Source: Brachionus plicatilis (Eukaryota > Rotifera > Eurotatoria > Ploima > Brachionidae). Taken from it: a stretch of DNA of 64,000 nt. Under the pieces are notes generated by a model, which was not told where the DNA came from, ran no database searches, and saw only the letters and a program-made list of their open reading frames with translations. The stretch's first letter is position 1. Every line of letters starts with the position of its first letter. This document shows, piece by piece, positions 42,274 to 54,475 of the stretch. Location: the NCBI GenBank assembly GCA_010279815.1, contig QEOQ01000165.1:739638-803637 (forward strand), read 5' to 3'. Both the position numbers and the translations under genes were made by a program.

Positions 42274-42632
42274 TATGTGAATTTCATGTACAAATTGAAC
42301 AAAAATTCTTTCTTTTTTTGTAAATTAAAATTAAAGATAATAAAATTTTTTTAAAAAGACACTGCAATATAGTGCAACATACTTTTTGCATATTTTTTAC
42401 CTTTAACAAAATCTTTATTTTCTTTATATTTAGTAAATCAAATCAATAATCAATTTAAATATCATCGATATTTTATTTATTGTCCTATTTTAACCTTAGA
42501 AAAATTTATTTTAGGTAAAAAATCTTTTTTAGGTATATTGCAGTATCATTTTAAAAACATTTTATTATCTTTAATTTTAATTTACGAAAAAAGGAAGAAT
42601 TTTTGTTCAATTTGTATATGAAATTCACAATA
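42274..42632. mobile_element. Foldback element
   Basis: The arm from TATGTGAATTTCATGTACAA through AAATTAAAATTAAAGATAAT and CACTGCAATATA recurs inverted after 42532 (GGTATATTGCAGTATC ... TATATGAAATTCACAATA). Inverted arms exceed 100 bases. Right-arm-only relatives lie near 31615-31710, and a left-arm relative near 45435-45525. Confidence 0.65.
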
Positions 42633-42762
42633 CCTAAAAATCGTTTTGGAAATCATAACCGGTCTACCAGCCCTAAAGTTAAGTTTTGACTTAAATTTAA
42701 AAATAAACCATTTTTAAGAAACATTCTATTTTTGATAATACTTTATTTAAGATTTTTTTATT
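42456..42762. repeat. Duplicated segment D2, copy B
   Basis: Matches 31536-31845. It overlaps the right arm of the foldback element and runs up to the third tRNA-Thr. Confidence 0.8.
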
Positions 42763-42821
42763 TTTATTTAGTTCTTAAAATAAAGATATGCAATGAAATT
42801 AAAATAGTAAAGAATATAAGT

Positions 42822-42893
42822 GGCGTCATGGCTTAGTGGCTAAAGCGCCTGTCTAGTAAACAGGAGATCCCGGGTTCGATTCCCGGTGATGCC
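42822..42893 (+). tRNA. tRNA-Thr(AGT): tRNA-Thr (AGT), copy 3
   Basis: Same 72 bases as the other two, followed by TTTTTT. A minus-strand frame overlapping it (42833-43048) is an artefact. Confidence 0.95.
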
Positions 42894-43099
42894 TTTTTTA
42901 CATCTTTGCATTTTTTTCTAGATTTTACTTTATTTGGATTTTCTATTAAATAAATTTTTATTCTAAAACAACATTTAAAATTTTTCTTTTGAACCCGAAA
43001 TAAACCACGTAATAAATTATTAATTATTAAATTTGTATTTTTGTACAAACAAACTAGGTCGAAGAAAAGCTTTACAAGTGGTTTTTAGAATATTTTCAG

Positions 43100-45847
43100 A
43101 TTAAGCAAAGTAGAGCTTATAGATTCATAATCAATAAGTTTATTCTTTGGATACTGAACTTTGTTTAATAAACAAAACCTTTATGTTGGACAGGGTGTCA
43201 GCATCTTGATTTTCCATAAATAATGAGAAAAATCTAATTAAGATTGAATAATGAATCAAATTGAATTCATTTTTGATCAAATTTTATTAATTTGTTCGTT
43301 TAACTAAACAAATCAATCTATGTCGATTATTGATAAAAACCAAGATAAAAATTCAGACCAGTTATTATCATAATTTTTAGTTTTCATTTATTCCAGACCG
43401 ATCAATTTAGTTAGATAAATTTCAGCTAGCTGCTTTTTACCAATGTCTCTTTTTACCAATGACATAAACTTGTTAGCTTATTTAATTAAAACAAAACAAA
43501 GCAAATAAACATTAGACTGGTCTTATAAATGTCATTTGACAAATATTTTTGGTAAGTTAATCAAAAATTTAGTTTGCAGTAACTATTACATTCATCAAGC
43601 AAGCCCACAACAATCATAAGACTTTTGTCGCATTTAATCCAGATAAATGTTTAATAATAATATTAGTTGGGAATTATTTTATTGTTTTATTTTTGTGATG
43701 TCGATTCATTTTTTAGAATTATCTCAAAAAGCTCAAGTTAAGAGTGTTGGACGTCTAGCTGAAAATAGCTTAGATTAGGACCTTAATGACATTCATTTAT
43801 TTTTTTCGCTTAATAGATAAAATGTATGTTAATGTTTTAATTTGTTTTTTGCTTAGAGGATATTAAAGGAAGGCTGGTTGTTGTTTCAAACTTTTATTTT
43901 AAAAATTTAATCAAGCAAAAAAACATTTAAAATTCAAAACATTCACTTTCAAGTTAAATTATAAAATTATCATTTTTTTTGATTATTAATAAAAAAGAGA
44001 AAAAAGAGTATTACTAATTTTTCTCAAAACAATTAATAATTCTTTCAATAAAAAGTCATAACAACAAAAGAGTTAAAGTAAATTTTTGATATTTAGGATT
44101 CAGACGCAATTTCCTAGTGTTCATAGGAGGTTTTTGCTTAAAAAAACAAGTCAAATGTTTAAGGCATGCCTAATAGATCAGCAACTTGAATATCAGTGCT
44201 TCTAATAGGTTTTATTTTAAAAGCATTTGTTTAAAAAGATTTTTTGATATTCATAAACAATTTAAATTAATCGTTTATCATTTAGATTAGATTTGGAATT
44301 TTTCCAATCTAAACCTACAAATATCATTTAATTAGAGTATTGTTTTCAATAATATTTTATTAATGCATTCGTTTTGTTAATTAAAATCTTGATAATTTTA
44401 AATAATAAAAAAATTATGGATTTTATTATTATTTCTAAAAAAAGATTATGACTTTTTTTTCAACTATAACTATTTTTAAAATATTTTTCTTGATTTTTAA
44501 TGAAAAGTATTAAATTTATGCTAAGTTTTCATCAATTTGCTTAAATTTGTTCACTACTGCATTAATTTTTTTATGCATTTAATTATTTTTATTAATTCCA
44601 TATCAACAATTATGTTGATCTTACAAAGTAAAATTAATCTCTAAAAATGAAATTAAAAGATGTACAAGTATATAATTGCTAAATTCCCAAAATTCAAAAT
44701 AATTTAAATAAAAATTAATTTTTTTTTAAAAAAGAAGTCAAACTTAAGTTATTTATTTTAAAAGAAAAATATTAATATAAAAAAAAATCAACCAAAATAG
44801 TATTATTAAGTAACTTCAAAACTAATAAAATTCAAAATAATTCCAAAATTTTTATTTCTCAAAATAAGAAAATGTTTTTTTTAAAGAAATTATCTAAGTT
44901 ATTAGTAATATTATTGTTAAGCGGTAAGTTGCATAAATTACCAAGAGTATTTGACAGAAATTAAAATTAAAATCCAGAGTCTAAGTTATTTAATTTAACA
45001 GATAACTATTTATTTAATTAAAGAGAAAAAATATTAAAAATAATTAGATTTATATGAATAACTAAAAATCTCAGAAAAATTTTTTTTATTTTTATTTTGG
45101 TTAAAAAAGAGTGAGGCTTTTAAAAATTATTAGTGTCAAAATATTGATTCATTTGACAAAATTAGTTTAATAAAATTATAATTAGATAGAAAAAAATTTA
45201 TAGAAAAATTGAAATTTTCAAGATAATTCTAAAAACATCAGAATGATTTGTACTCAAATTTATGGATTAAATTAAAAGAAATTTTACTAAAAGATAATCA
45301 TCTAGAAAACAGAAAAAATGTTTTAATTCATCAAAGACAATTTATTTAATAATGGATATTTTATTAGAAATGATTAGAGTCAAGTTTTTATTTTAATCTA
45401 GTAGATAATTGGAATTGTGAAATTCAAATGCACTAAAACAAAAATTCTTTCTTTGTGATGAATTAAAATTAAAAGTATTAAAATATACTTAATAAAATAC
45501 TGCAACATACTTTGTTGCACCTTTATAGCCTAAAATTAAATCATCATTTTCTTTTTTTAGGTAAATTAAATCAATAAACAATTTAGATCTAATTGATGTT
45601 TTATTTTTATATGAGAAAATCATTTTATAACAAACCTTTAAAACTATAATATTTTTTTTGTTTTTTTTATCTAATAGATAATTTTTGAATAAAAAAAGCC
45701 AAAAAAATCAATTTAATTGAATATTTGAAAATATTTTAAAACAAACCGAGTTCGGTTTTAAGAAATTCAGTACAAAATGATAAAAAGAACCAAAAAATTG
45801 AAAACTTTTTTTCTATAAGTTTAAAATTAGTTTCATAATTATGACAT
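43100..45847. other. Intergenic, 2.7 kb, no gene recognised
   Basis: Uniformly AT-rich with no frame worth calling. A left-arm fragment of the foldback family is near 45435-45525, and a diverged unit of the tandem array starts near 45610. Confidence 0.45.
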
Positions 45848-46016
45848 TATGCAACTTTCAAAGTTACATCAGCCATCAAGGTCTGCAAAACTCTGCAAAT
45901 TTAGCAGAAACTAGATTTCAATATGTTCAAGAGCAGTTCATTTTGCAGAGATTTTGCACATCATTAGCAGACTTTAACAGATGATGCAACTTTGAATGTT
46001 GCAACATGTTGTATTT
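45848..46016. repeat. Imperfect hairpin with TCTGCAAA arms
   Basis: TGCAACTTTCAAAGTTACAT, GGTCTGCAAAACTCTGCAAA pair with the inverted GATGCAACTTTGAATGTTGC and TTTTGCAGAGATTTTGCA. A foldback-type sequence about 170 bases long. Confidence 0.55.
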
Positions 46017-46129
46017 ACGGAACTAATTTTAAAATTTTGGCAAAAAAGTTATTCAATTTTTTATCATTTTATTCAGTACTTTAGTACTGAACTTCACAAA
46101 ACCCTATGTTCGAAATATTTTATTTTAAT

Positions 46130-46810
46130 TTAATAGATGATTTTTTAATTAAATTGAATTTTTGAAATTATTTTTTAACAAATCGCGATTGAAATAATTT
46201 TTCTTTTTTTTTAAGGAAAAAAAATAAGCAATATTTTATTAAATATGATTAAAGTCAACTTTTTTTTATTTAATAGATATTTTTGAATTAAAAGAGAGAC
46301 AAACGAAATAAAATAATTTTAATTGAATTTTTGAAATTATTTTTTAACAAATCGAGATTGAAATAATTTTTCTTTTTTTTTAGGAATAATAAATATGGAA
46401 TATTTTATTAGAAATGATTAAATTCAACTTTTTTTTTAATTTAATAGATATTTTTGAATTAAAAAAGAGACAAACAAAATCTGCTGTAGCTTTCTATTAT
46501 CAAAATAAAATAATTTAAATTGAATTTTTGAAATTATTTTTTTAACAAATCGAGATCGAAATAATTTTTCTTTTTTTTTTGTTAAAAATAAATAAGCGAT
46601 ATTTTATTAGAAATGATTAAATTCAACTTTTTTTTTTATTTAATAGATATTTTTGAATAAAAAAAAGAGCCCAAAAAATAATTTAAATTGAATTTTTGAA
46701 ATTATTTTTAAACAAATCGAGATCAAAATAATTTTTCTTTTTTTTTTATTAAAAATAAATAAGCGATATTTAATAATTTTTGAAGTTATTTTATCAAAAA
46801 AAATTCTTTT
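46130..46810. repeat. Tandem array, about 140-200 base unit, 4-5 copies
   Basis: Each unit has TTTAATAGATATTTTTGAAT, TGAATTTTTGAAATTATTTT, AACAAATCGAGAT, AATAATTTTTCTTTTTTT. Units start near 46131, 46271, 46440 and 46640, with one carrying a short insertion (CTGCTGTAGC). The array lies about 0.7 kb upstream of the Enabled coding start. Confidence 0.75.
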
Positions 46811-47487
46811 TTTTAGGAAAATAAATTTTATCAAAAAATCCTTATTTTTTAAATAATTAATTTAATTGAAACAATTCCAAAGCAATTAGTTCATCTAAAA
46901 GGCTAAGCTTTTTGTGTGCGTTGATTTCTCAAATTTTCCACACATTGATTAATTCTTGCGAATTACATGGTTGAAGTAGAAAAAAAAGTTCGAATCCCTC
47001 GCGGTCTAGTTTAGCTCCAAAATCGGACACGCAAATTTACATTTCGAGCATTAACACTTTTTGAAGCATACACACAAAAGCATTCTCAAATCATGGTGAA
47101 CAAAAAAAGATTAGTTCATCATCATGTTTTTAAGCATCCATGCACACATCGACTGACTAGTCGAACATCCCCACTAATACAAAGCGCAAACATTTATTTT
47201 AATAATTAGGCAAATATCGATCGGTTTGGCCGAGAGTAGCCCGCATAGAGAAAATGTCAAAATTATGCCTCAAAGTTGAATAGTTTATCGATTTATTGAT
47301 GAAGATAAATATTGTCGGCAGTGGTCTGACCCTTGAAATAAATTAGCATAATTTTCCATTAGTTTTTGCTTTCGATCTCCATTAATTCGCAACTAGAATT
47401 TCCAACAACAACAAAAAAATAACTAACTAAATTGATTTGTGCATTTTTTTCTAGATAGAATCCAATGTTGTTTTGAAGTTGGCCAAA
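46811..47487 (+). promoter_or_regulatory. 5' region of the Enabled-like gene
   Basis: 46900-47340 is clearly less AT-rich than surrounding intergenic DNA (CATCGACTGACTAGTCGAAC, GGTTTGGCCGAGAGTAGCCC), as expected for a promoter and 5' UTR. A strong acceptor, TTTTTTTCTAG, at about 47453 suggests a 5' UTR intron just before the coding exon. Confidence 0.45.
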
Positions 47488-50400
47488 ATGAGTCAGACAA
47501 ATAGCGAGCAGTCGATAGTGAGCGCCAAGGCCAATGTCATGGTGTACGATGACGTGGGCAAAAAATGGAACCCGTCGGGGGCGGCGCCAGGCCTCTCCAA
47601 GGTCCAAATCTACCAGCACTTGCTCAACCAGACCTACAGAGTGGTCGGCCGCAAGATCCAGGACCACGAGGTGGTCATCAATTGTTCGCTGCAGAAAAAC
47701 CTCAAGTACAACCAGGCGAACCAGACGTTTTTGCAGTGGCGCGACTCCAAACAAGTGTACGGGCTGCATTTTCAGTGCAAAGACGAGGCCGACGTGTTCA
47801 CTCAGACGCTCAAGATGGCCGTCGACAATCTGAATCGACTGGCCATTTCGTCGTCTTCGTCGGCCTCGTCCACTTCTTCATCGAATGCCGGCGCCGGCGG
47901 CGACAACATTTCAATAGGCAAACGCTCTGTTGCATCCGCAGGCTCTTCGTCCGACTACAGTCAATCAATTTATGACGACAATGAAAATCTAAACATCAAC
48001 AGGTACCACTCAAAAATGCCTTCTTTTATTTTCTTCTGAAATTTTTTTCTTAGTAAAATTTTTTCCCTTCTTAAAATTTTTTTTTTTCTAAAATTTTTTT
48101 TTTCTTATTAAAATTTTTTTGCTTAAATGCCTGAAAGAAAAAAGAACGCTGAAAAGAACGCCATTTGAACGGATTCTTTCCAGCGTTATTTTCGTCAGTG
48201 TTTTTCACGCTGCACAACGCTGAAAATAAATTGGAGCTATATGGTTTATTGGGGAGGTTTATTAAAATAAAGAAAAAAAAATGTAGAAGACAAAAAAATA
48301 ATAATCTAGAATAATCAAATCATAGAAAAATCAAAATCATATAGAAAAAATAAAATTTTTTTGGAAAAGCACCCGCATCTTTATTTTTAACAAAATTTTT
48401 TTTTTCAAGAATTTATTAAAAAAAAATAAAATGCTTAATTAGTAAAAAAAATAAAAAAAAATTGTTTCACAATACGAATCAAAAACAATTGAATTGGATA
48501 TTAATGATATTATTTTTAGATAATTAATTAAATTAATACAAAAGTAAGATTTATAGTTTGAACATTTTATTTTTCATTATAATTGATATTTCTGTATTAA
48601 ATAAAATTCTAGAATATGTCTGTTTTCAACAAAAATAAAATCGACAGGTATCCTAAATTTGGACATGTATGAATTAGACAAAAAATACAAAAATTTATTT
48701 ATTAAAAAATATATTAAAAAATACAAAAATGTAGATAAAAAAATTACAATTAATTCATTTATCGATTAAATTCTATCAAGTGAGATAAATTTTTAAGAAA
48801 AGATAAAGTTTTATCAAAAGTAAAATCGGAAATAGCTTGATTCTTTTAGAATAAATTTTTCAAATGGTTTTGAGTAATTAAAATCCTTTCACCATTGATA
48901 GATACAATTTTAAAATGTGTTAGAGTTTAAATAATTACCAAAAGAACAAATGACAAATACATTTTTGAAAAGTTACAAGTTTTTTTTCTAATTTATAAAC
49001 AAGTAAGGTTCAGGAAATGCAAAACGTCCACGCTATTTTAGGACTCGATTTTCGATCTCAAATTCTTAATCTACATTTGTGAAAATCCGAAATAGCAATT
49101 TTTTAAGGGGTTCGAAAAAATTTTTTGTATCTGGATGGGCTCAAAGGTTTCATTAATTTACCAAAGTATACAATGAAAAGATGCATATATCTTAACCAAA
49201 AGTATATAAAACATGTTAAAATCACATATCACCTGAAAGAGCGTAAAATTTTCTACTAGAAAATAACATTTTTATCTTCCAAAAAAAAATTCATCTTAGA
49301 AAAAAGCATCAAAAAAATCCCAAATTCAACACGTTTTATGGGTTTATTTGTATCTAGTCCCAGGGTACCACCATAACCCAGGATTATTTGAGCGAATTCT
49401 GAAACTAGAGAAAATTTGAAACTTATAGGTTTTAATTTTTTTTTCTCTTTTATTTCTCTTAAAAAAAGCGTTTTTAAAAAAAATGAAAAAATAAAGCTTT
49501 TTTAAATTTTTAATCATAATGTGTATATGTTTACCTTTAGTAAATTAATATTTAATTTTTTTGGTAAATAACGAAATAACTCATCTACTTAAAATTTAGT
49601 TAATAACATAAAATTTTTTTTGTAAGTAAGACTTATACACATTTTGATTAAAAACTTAAAAAAACTTTCGTTTTTTCAATTTTTTTAAAAAATGCCTCAT
49701 TTTGAAGGTTTTTATAGAACTTGTCGAAAATAGCTACAACCAAAATTCTATATTTTTTTTCTATTTTTTGATAGTTCCCCGGTTTATTAAATTTATTAAT
49801 CTTAATATTTAAAAATGCAAAAAAAGTTAGCTTACTTTAAGGAGAAAATAAATTCCCATGGTCAATTAACTGATGGAAAATATTAACTTAAAATCAAAAA
49901 TTTAGTTTCTTTATTTCACTAACGAAAAAAAAATTAATTAAATTTTAAGTTAATTTTTTTTTTGATATGTTATTCTGAAATAGCTTTATCTCGGTAAGAA
50001 AACAAATAAATTAGTATCTAACTTGAAGTCTTCCTTAAAAAATATAAACAATTTTAAGGGTTGATATTATAGACAACCTATATTTCTGAAAATTGATCGA
50101 ATTTAAAAATTCCAAAATTTAAAACTTAATTAATAAAAAAACATTAAAAATTAATTAACAGGCATTGTCATTTTAGAATGAAAAATTTCTTTGTTAATTC
50201 CGTAAAACCTTGCAGACCACTCCATGAGGTTTTGTTGTAAAATGGTCGAGTTAATAAGTAAATACATATATTTTTAAAATTTTTATCAAAACTGTTTATT
50301 TTATTAAGTGGGCTTTAATAAAAAAATCGGTAATTTTAGATTGAGATTTAAGTATTAAGATTTCTAAAATTATACAAAAAAATAAAAGAAAGATGGAATC

Positions 50401-52495
50401 TAAAATAGATTATAAAGCATTTTTTGACATGGATTTAAATATGAAAAAAAATTACTTAGTATTATAGGCTTATATCGTTTTAAATTTTTTCATCCTATGA
50501 GACTATATGATAAATTAAAATGAAGCACACTTAGATAATAGTTGAAATTATAAGCTTAGATTTTAATTTTTTAAAGGGGTTAAAGTGAAAATGAAATTTA
50601 AAAAAAGATGGGGTTCAACCGAGTCCTGAGTGTATTAGGCTTATTGTTATTTATACACCAGAACCTCGGGGATTTATGATAACTGTGGTAAAATAATTTA
50701 TGATAGTTTAAGACTGAGTTGATTTAAAGCCCCAAAAAAAGTCCAAGTCCAGACTTTTTTTTAAATTTGCTAGATAAGAACTTCATATCAAAAAATTTAT
50801 ATACTCTTGGGTTGTCTAATGCAAATAGATTTGCCATATATCAAAATTTTCTTACCATTTTAGCATAAAAAACTTCACAATTCTTCTTCAGTATTAAAAA
50901 TTTTAAGTTCCGGACTTAGATTTTTGACAAAAAAAAAGGTCTGGACTTGGAATTGACTTGAGACCTTTAAACAACTCTGGTTTAAGACTAGCACAATTAT
51001 GAAAATTGTATTTAATTAGAATTATTAAATAAAAAAACAAATGTTTTTTCAATGAACTTTTTTTTTTGATATTTTAAATTTAAAGCTTTGATTTAGATAA
51101 AATCAGTTCTGGTAAAACTATTAAATTTGTTTTAATTAATTTGTTATTCTTTTGGACGTATTTAACTTTCAGACTTTTTTAAAGTTAATTACTTTGAACG
51201 CCAAATCTGTTGCCAGTTCAGCTTCAGTCCATATTCAGTGAGGGAATAGGCATTCTTAACTGCGTCTTTTAAATTGCTTAGAATCTAAAACATTTAAAAA
51301 AAAATAAATAAATTATATAAATAAATTTCTCAACTTTCTCTATTGGAAATGTTTTTAGCTTTTTACAGTTGTAAACTTTAAAGTTTTTTCTGTGGATAAA
51401 ATGGGTCGTGGTATTCAAGACCATTGTAACAGAAAGAAGAATAATTTTGTTATTGCTCTTTCAAATTAAAAAAATAATGAGTAAAAAAAAATTATGAAAG
51501 AAAAAAAAAAGTTAAAAAAATATAATTTCAGCAAAATTTTTTATTTCTTTCCTAAATTGTTCAATATTTAAATATGTAGCTAATGATATGATAAATTTAA
51601 TATTTTGAAGTAGATGTCGATAAATAAAAATAAGTCTGAGATTTTTTTTCTAATTTTTTTAATTTTTTGAAATAAGTTACGGATGTAATTGGCATGGCCA
51701 AAGTATTCCTTTCATTTTAATTATATAAAATTAATATAAAATTTAGGGTGATTTTTTTCTATTTATTTGTTTTTTTAATGCCGAGCTAAAGCTCCTTCAG
51801 ATTAAATAAAAAAAAAAAATAAAAAAATTTAAAATATTTAAATTAAAAATTTTTTTATTCAAATAATAATTTAAGAGCAGTAACCCTTGGGAAGTTTAAA
51901 ATTGTCTAAAAGCCATTTTTTCATTCCTCATGCACTCACTAAAATCACCTACTGAATCACCTAAAATTATTATGATTCTTAACTTATATAAAAAATTATT
52001 TTTTCTAGTATTAATGAATAAAAATTAACTTATTTGCAAAGTCAAAAAAGTTTTATTAATTCAAGTTGATGAAAAAAATTGTTACTTAATTTTTTTTAAT
52101 CATTTTAATTTTTTTAAAGAAATTTAATGCCAAAGCTCTTAAAAAAAATTATTTTTGAATGAAGAAAAAAAAACGCTGAAGAAGAACGGCGTTCTATGAG
52201 CGTTCTTTTTTTTTCGCGGTAAACAAATAAAAAAAAAAATTAAAATTTTGTTTAGGCCCAATTTTAATGTGATGAACGGCACAAATGTCAACGGTGTAAT
52301 TAACGGCATGATTGGTCATCACCAAACTAGTCTCAATGGAATGTACAATGCCAATGTTCAAACTCGGATGCAGCCGCTGAATAGTGTACCGGGTTTGTCT
52401 GTGTCATCGGGCGCGTCAAACGGCAGTCTCACCATATCGGTCAACAACCCCACCAACCAAAACGGCTACAACTACATTCACCAGCAGCAGCAACA

Positions 52496-52535
<40 letters not shown>

Positions 52536-54475
52536 ATAATGCAGCAGCAATCGGCACCACTGTACCAGTCGTCACCCATTCCGCCACCACCACCGCCTCC
52601 TCTTCCTCTCAACATCAACCTCTTGCCGGCCAGCAATCAGTCAAACGAAAACTACAACTCGCCCAAAATCTACGACACCATAGCTGACACCGGCGTCTCC
52701 TATCCCAACCAATGTGCATCATCTGCTCCGCCACCACCTGCCCCGCCGCTGCCCACTAGCATTTTCTCGACTTCATCTGCCCCAGCGCCTCCTGCGCCTC
52801 CGCCGCCCTCTGTGCCCTCTGTGCCCTCTGTGCCCTCTGTGCCCTCTTGCCAGCAGCCCGCTCCGTCTCAGCCCAGCTACATCAGTGAAATAGCTAAATT
52901 TCAAGCCAACAAGCTGAAGAAAGTGGAATCGGAGCCGAACCCGGCCGCCAAAAGCAACGGCCCGCCGGGTCCGCTCGATTTTTTGGCCGAAATTCGACAA
53001 AGAATCGAAAAAAAGAACTCGATGGAAAAGGAGCACAAAAATGCCTCCGACAACAATATAGATACAACTTCATGTAAACCGTCTAGTTTAGTCAGTCGCA
53101 ATTTGAATGGCAAAAATCAATTTGCTGGTGTCGTAAATGGACTCAAGAGCCAGCAGTTCGAATCACCAAAAACTATCAAAAAGTAATTGTTGATTTTGTT
53201 CATTTAAGATCTGCTTAAAACATTTGATCATGCTGAAAATTTTTTCTTTATTAAAAAAGGCTTTTTTTTATTGAATAATTCTGCTAAAATTGAAATAAAG
53301 ATGTACAGAAATTTGCAGACCTATTTAAAAAAGTTAATGACAAAAATTCATTGATCTTGTCTAGCTTTTTTTTTAAATAATTCTGCTAAAATTAAAAAAA
53401 AAGTTTTGCAGAAATTTGCAGACCTATTTAAAAAAGTTAATGACAAAAATTCATTGATCTTGTCTAGCTTTTTTTTAACAATTCTGCTAAAATTAAAAAA
53501 AAGTTTTGCAGAAATTTGCAGACCTATTTAAAAAAGTTAATGACCAAATTTATTGATCATGCTTGGCAGTTTTATTTTTAAAGAGTTTTTTATTTAAAAT
53601 AATTCTGCTAAAATTCAAAAAAAAGCTTTGCAGAAATTTGCAGACCTATTTAAAATAGTTAATGACCAAAATTTATTGATCATGTCTATTATTTTTTTTT
53701 AAAAGAGTTTTTTAATATTTTTTATTTAAAAAATAGCATTATCTTTTACAGATATAAAAAAGCATTTAATTATTGAATACTTATTTCTAAAATTCAATTC
53801 TGCAATCAAATTTGGAATCAATAATCCTTAAAATATTAAAAAAACTTCTTTTAACGATAATTAATGAGCATGACCATTTAAATTTAAATTTAATGATTAA
53901 CTTCAATCTTACGAGTTTTTTTTTGTTTTCGGAAAATTGTTTTGTAGAAAATGTTGAAACATTTTATTTGGCAAAATTTTGAGGTTTTTCTCAAAAAAAA
54001 AATTTAAATGTTTTCTTCGATTGTGTAGAAATCAAAAAATTAATTGCATAGTTCTTCATGGTATTAAAAAAATTAAAAATTAAAGAATTGAATGTATCCG
54101 CAATAAATTTAAAGTAAAAACAAAACTTACAATACTTAATAAAATTTTGAGCAAAATGTTTCAAAATTTCATTTAGCTAATTTTAAATAGATATAAAATT
54201 TAAACTGAGAAAAATATAATTTTTTTTTCTGTTTCAGAATTACAAGTACGCCAAATGTGGCCACGAACGGTAATGGAACAAATGGGGTCTATTCATCCGA
54301 TAATATAAATTATGACAAATTAAAGCAAGAGTTGATAGTCGAGTTCCGAAAAGAGCTTCAAACATTCAAGCAGGATATAGTAAATAGTAATAACTTGTTT
54401 AAATTAATTAATTTTAAAATAATAAAAGCTAAAATTAATATTTTTTAAGCTATTTTGAACGAATTGCGACGATAA
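47488..54475 (+). CDS. ena: Enabled/VASP family actin regulator
   Basis: Four exons (47488-48002, 52256-53182, 54238-54386, 54450-54475) with GT-AG borders join in frame to 538 residues. Enabled/VASP proteins bind proline-rich partners and actin barbed ends, and promote filament elongation at leading edges and junctions. EVH1 at about residues 13-120 includes VMVYDDVGKKWNPSG, YRVVGRK, VVINCSLQKNLKYNQA and FLQWRDSKQVYGLHF. Then come serine/asparagine-rich linker, a poly-Q run, proline stretches (profilin sites), and EVH2: block A EIAKFQANKLKKV (G-actin), block B LDFLAEIRQRIEKKN (F-actin), block C KLKQELIVEFRKELQTFKQD finishing ILNELRR (tetramer coiled coil). The ATG chosen matches the family's start; an in-frame TTG lies just upstream. 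Exons 1-2 are notably GC-rich for this window. Final intron only 63 bases. Confidence 0.9.
49040..49520. repeat. Dispersed repeat R450, copy 1
   Basis: Inverted match to 58740-59150: GATGCATATATCTTAACCAA, AAAATCACATATCACCTGAA, TTTTCTACTAGAAAATAACA and TTTGTATCTAGTCC have their reverse complements there. No coding signal. Confidence 0.7.
49960..50012 (+). repeat. GAAGGAG palindrome repeat, copy 7
   Basis: TTATTCTGAAATAGCTTTAT, CTCGGTAAGAAAACAAATAA; a diverged copy. Confidence 0.5.
50715..50980. mobile_element. hAT MITE with 8-bp target-site duplication
   Basis: Flanked on both sides by TTTAAGAC (50707-50714 and 50981-50988). Imperfect inverted ends TGAGTTGATTTAAAG and CTTTAAACAACTCTGG, with inner AAGTCCAAGTCCAGACTTTT and inverted AAAGGTCTGGACTTGGAATT. 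An 8-bp duplication is the hallmark of hAT transposition. Its left half is closely related to 5645-5870. Confidence 0.85.
51755..51830 (-). repeat. GAAGGAG palindrome repeat, copy 8
   Basis: TTATTTGTTTTTTTAATGCC, GAGCTAAAGCTCCTTCAGAT, then an A-run; the palindrome GAGCTAAAGCTC is intact. Confidence 0.65.
52481..52551 (+). repeat. CAG/CAA run encoding poly-glutamine in Enabled
   Basis: About twenty consecutive glutamine codons (CAG mixed with CAA), interrupted by IM near the 3' end and then resumed by three more. Mixed codons suggest a fairly stable tract. A second microrepeat, four CTGTGCCCT units encoding V-P-S, lies at 52809-52847. Confidence 0.9.
53276..53690. repeat. Tandem array in Enabled intron 2, about 105-120 base unit, 4 copies
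   Basis: Units contain AATTCTGCTAAAATT, GCAGAAATTTGCAGACCTAT, TTAATGACAAAAATTCATTG and ATCTTGTCTAGC. The middle two copies are almost identical, so duplication is recent. Confidence 0.85.

Larger units (their letters stand above)
48003..52255 (+). other. First intron of the Enabled gene (4.25 kb)
   Basis: Contents: GAACGCTG-rich inverted strings at 48140-48235, a dispersed repeat at 49040-49520, a GAAGGAG copy at 49960-50010, a hAT MITE at 50715-50980, another GAAGGAG copy at 51760-51830, and an AACGCTGAAGAAGAACGGCG string at 52168-52215 just before the acceptor. No other gene is evident. Confidence 0.6.

Noticed and set aside
46975..47020. tRNA-derived SINE because of GTTCGAATCCC (B-box-like)
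   Set aside because: No A box at the right distance, no cloverleaf, and no second copy in the window.
47359..47975. Long alternative frames over the first Enabled exon
   Set aside because: Shadows caused by GC-rich coding sequence; the Enabled frame has the EVH1 domain.
52773..53113. Minus-strand frames over Enabled exon 2
   Set aside because: Antisense of proline-rich codons giving R/G repeats; no independent support.
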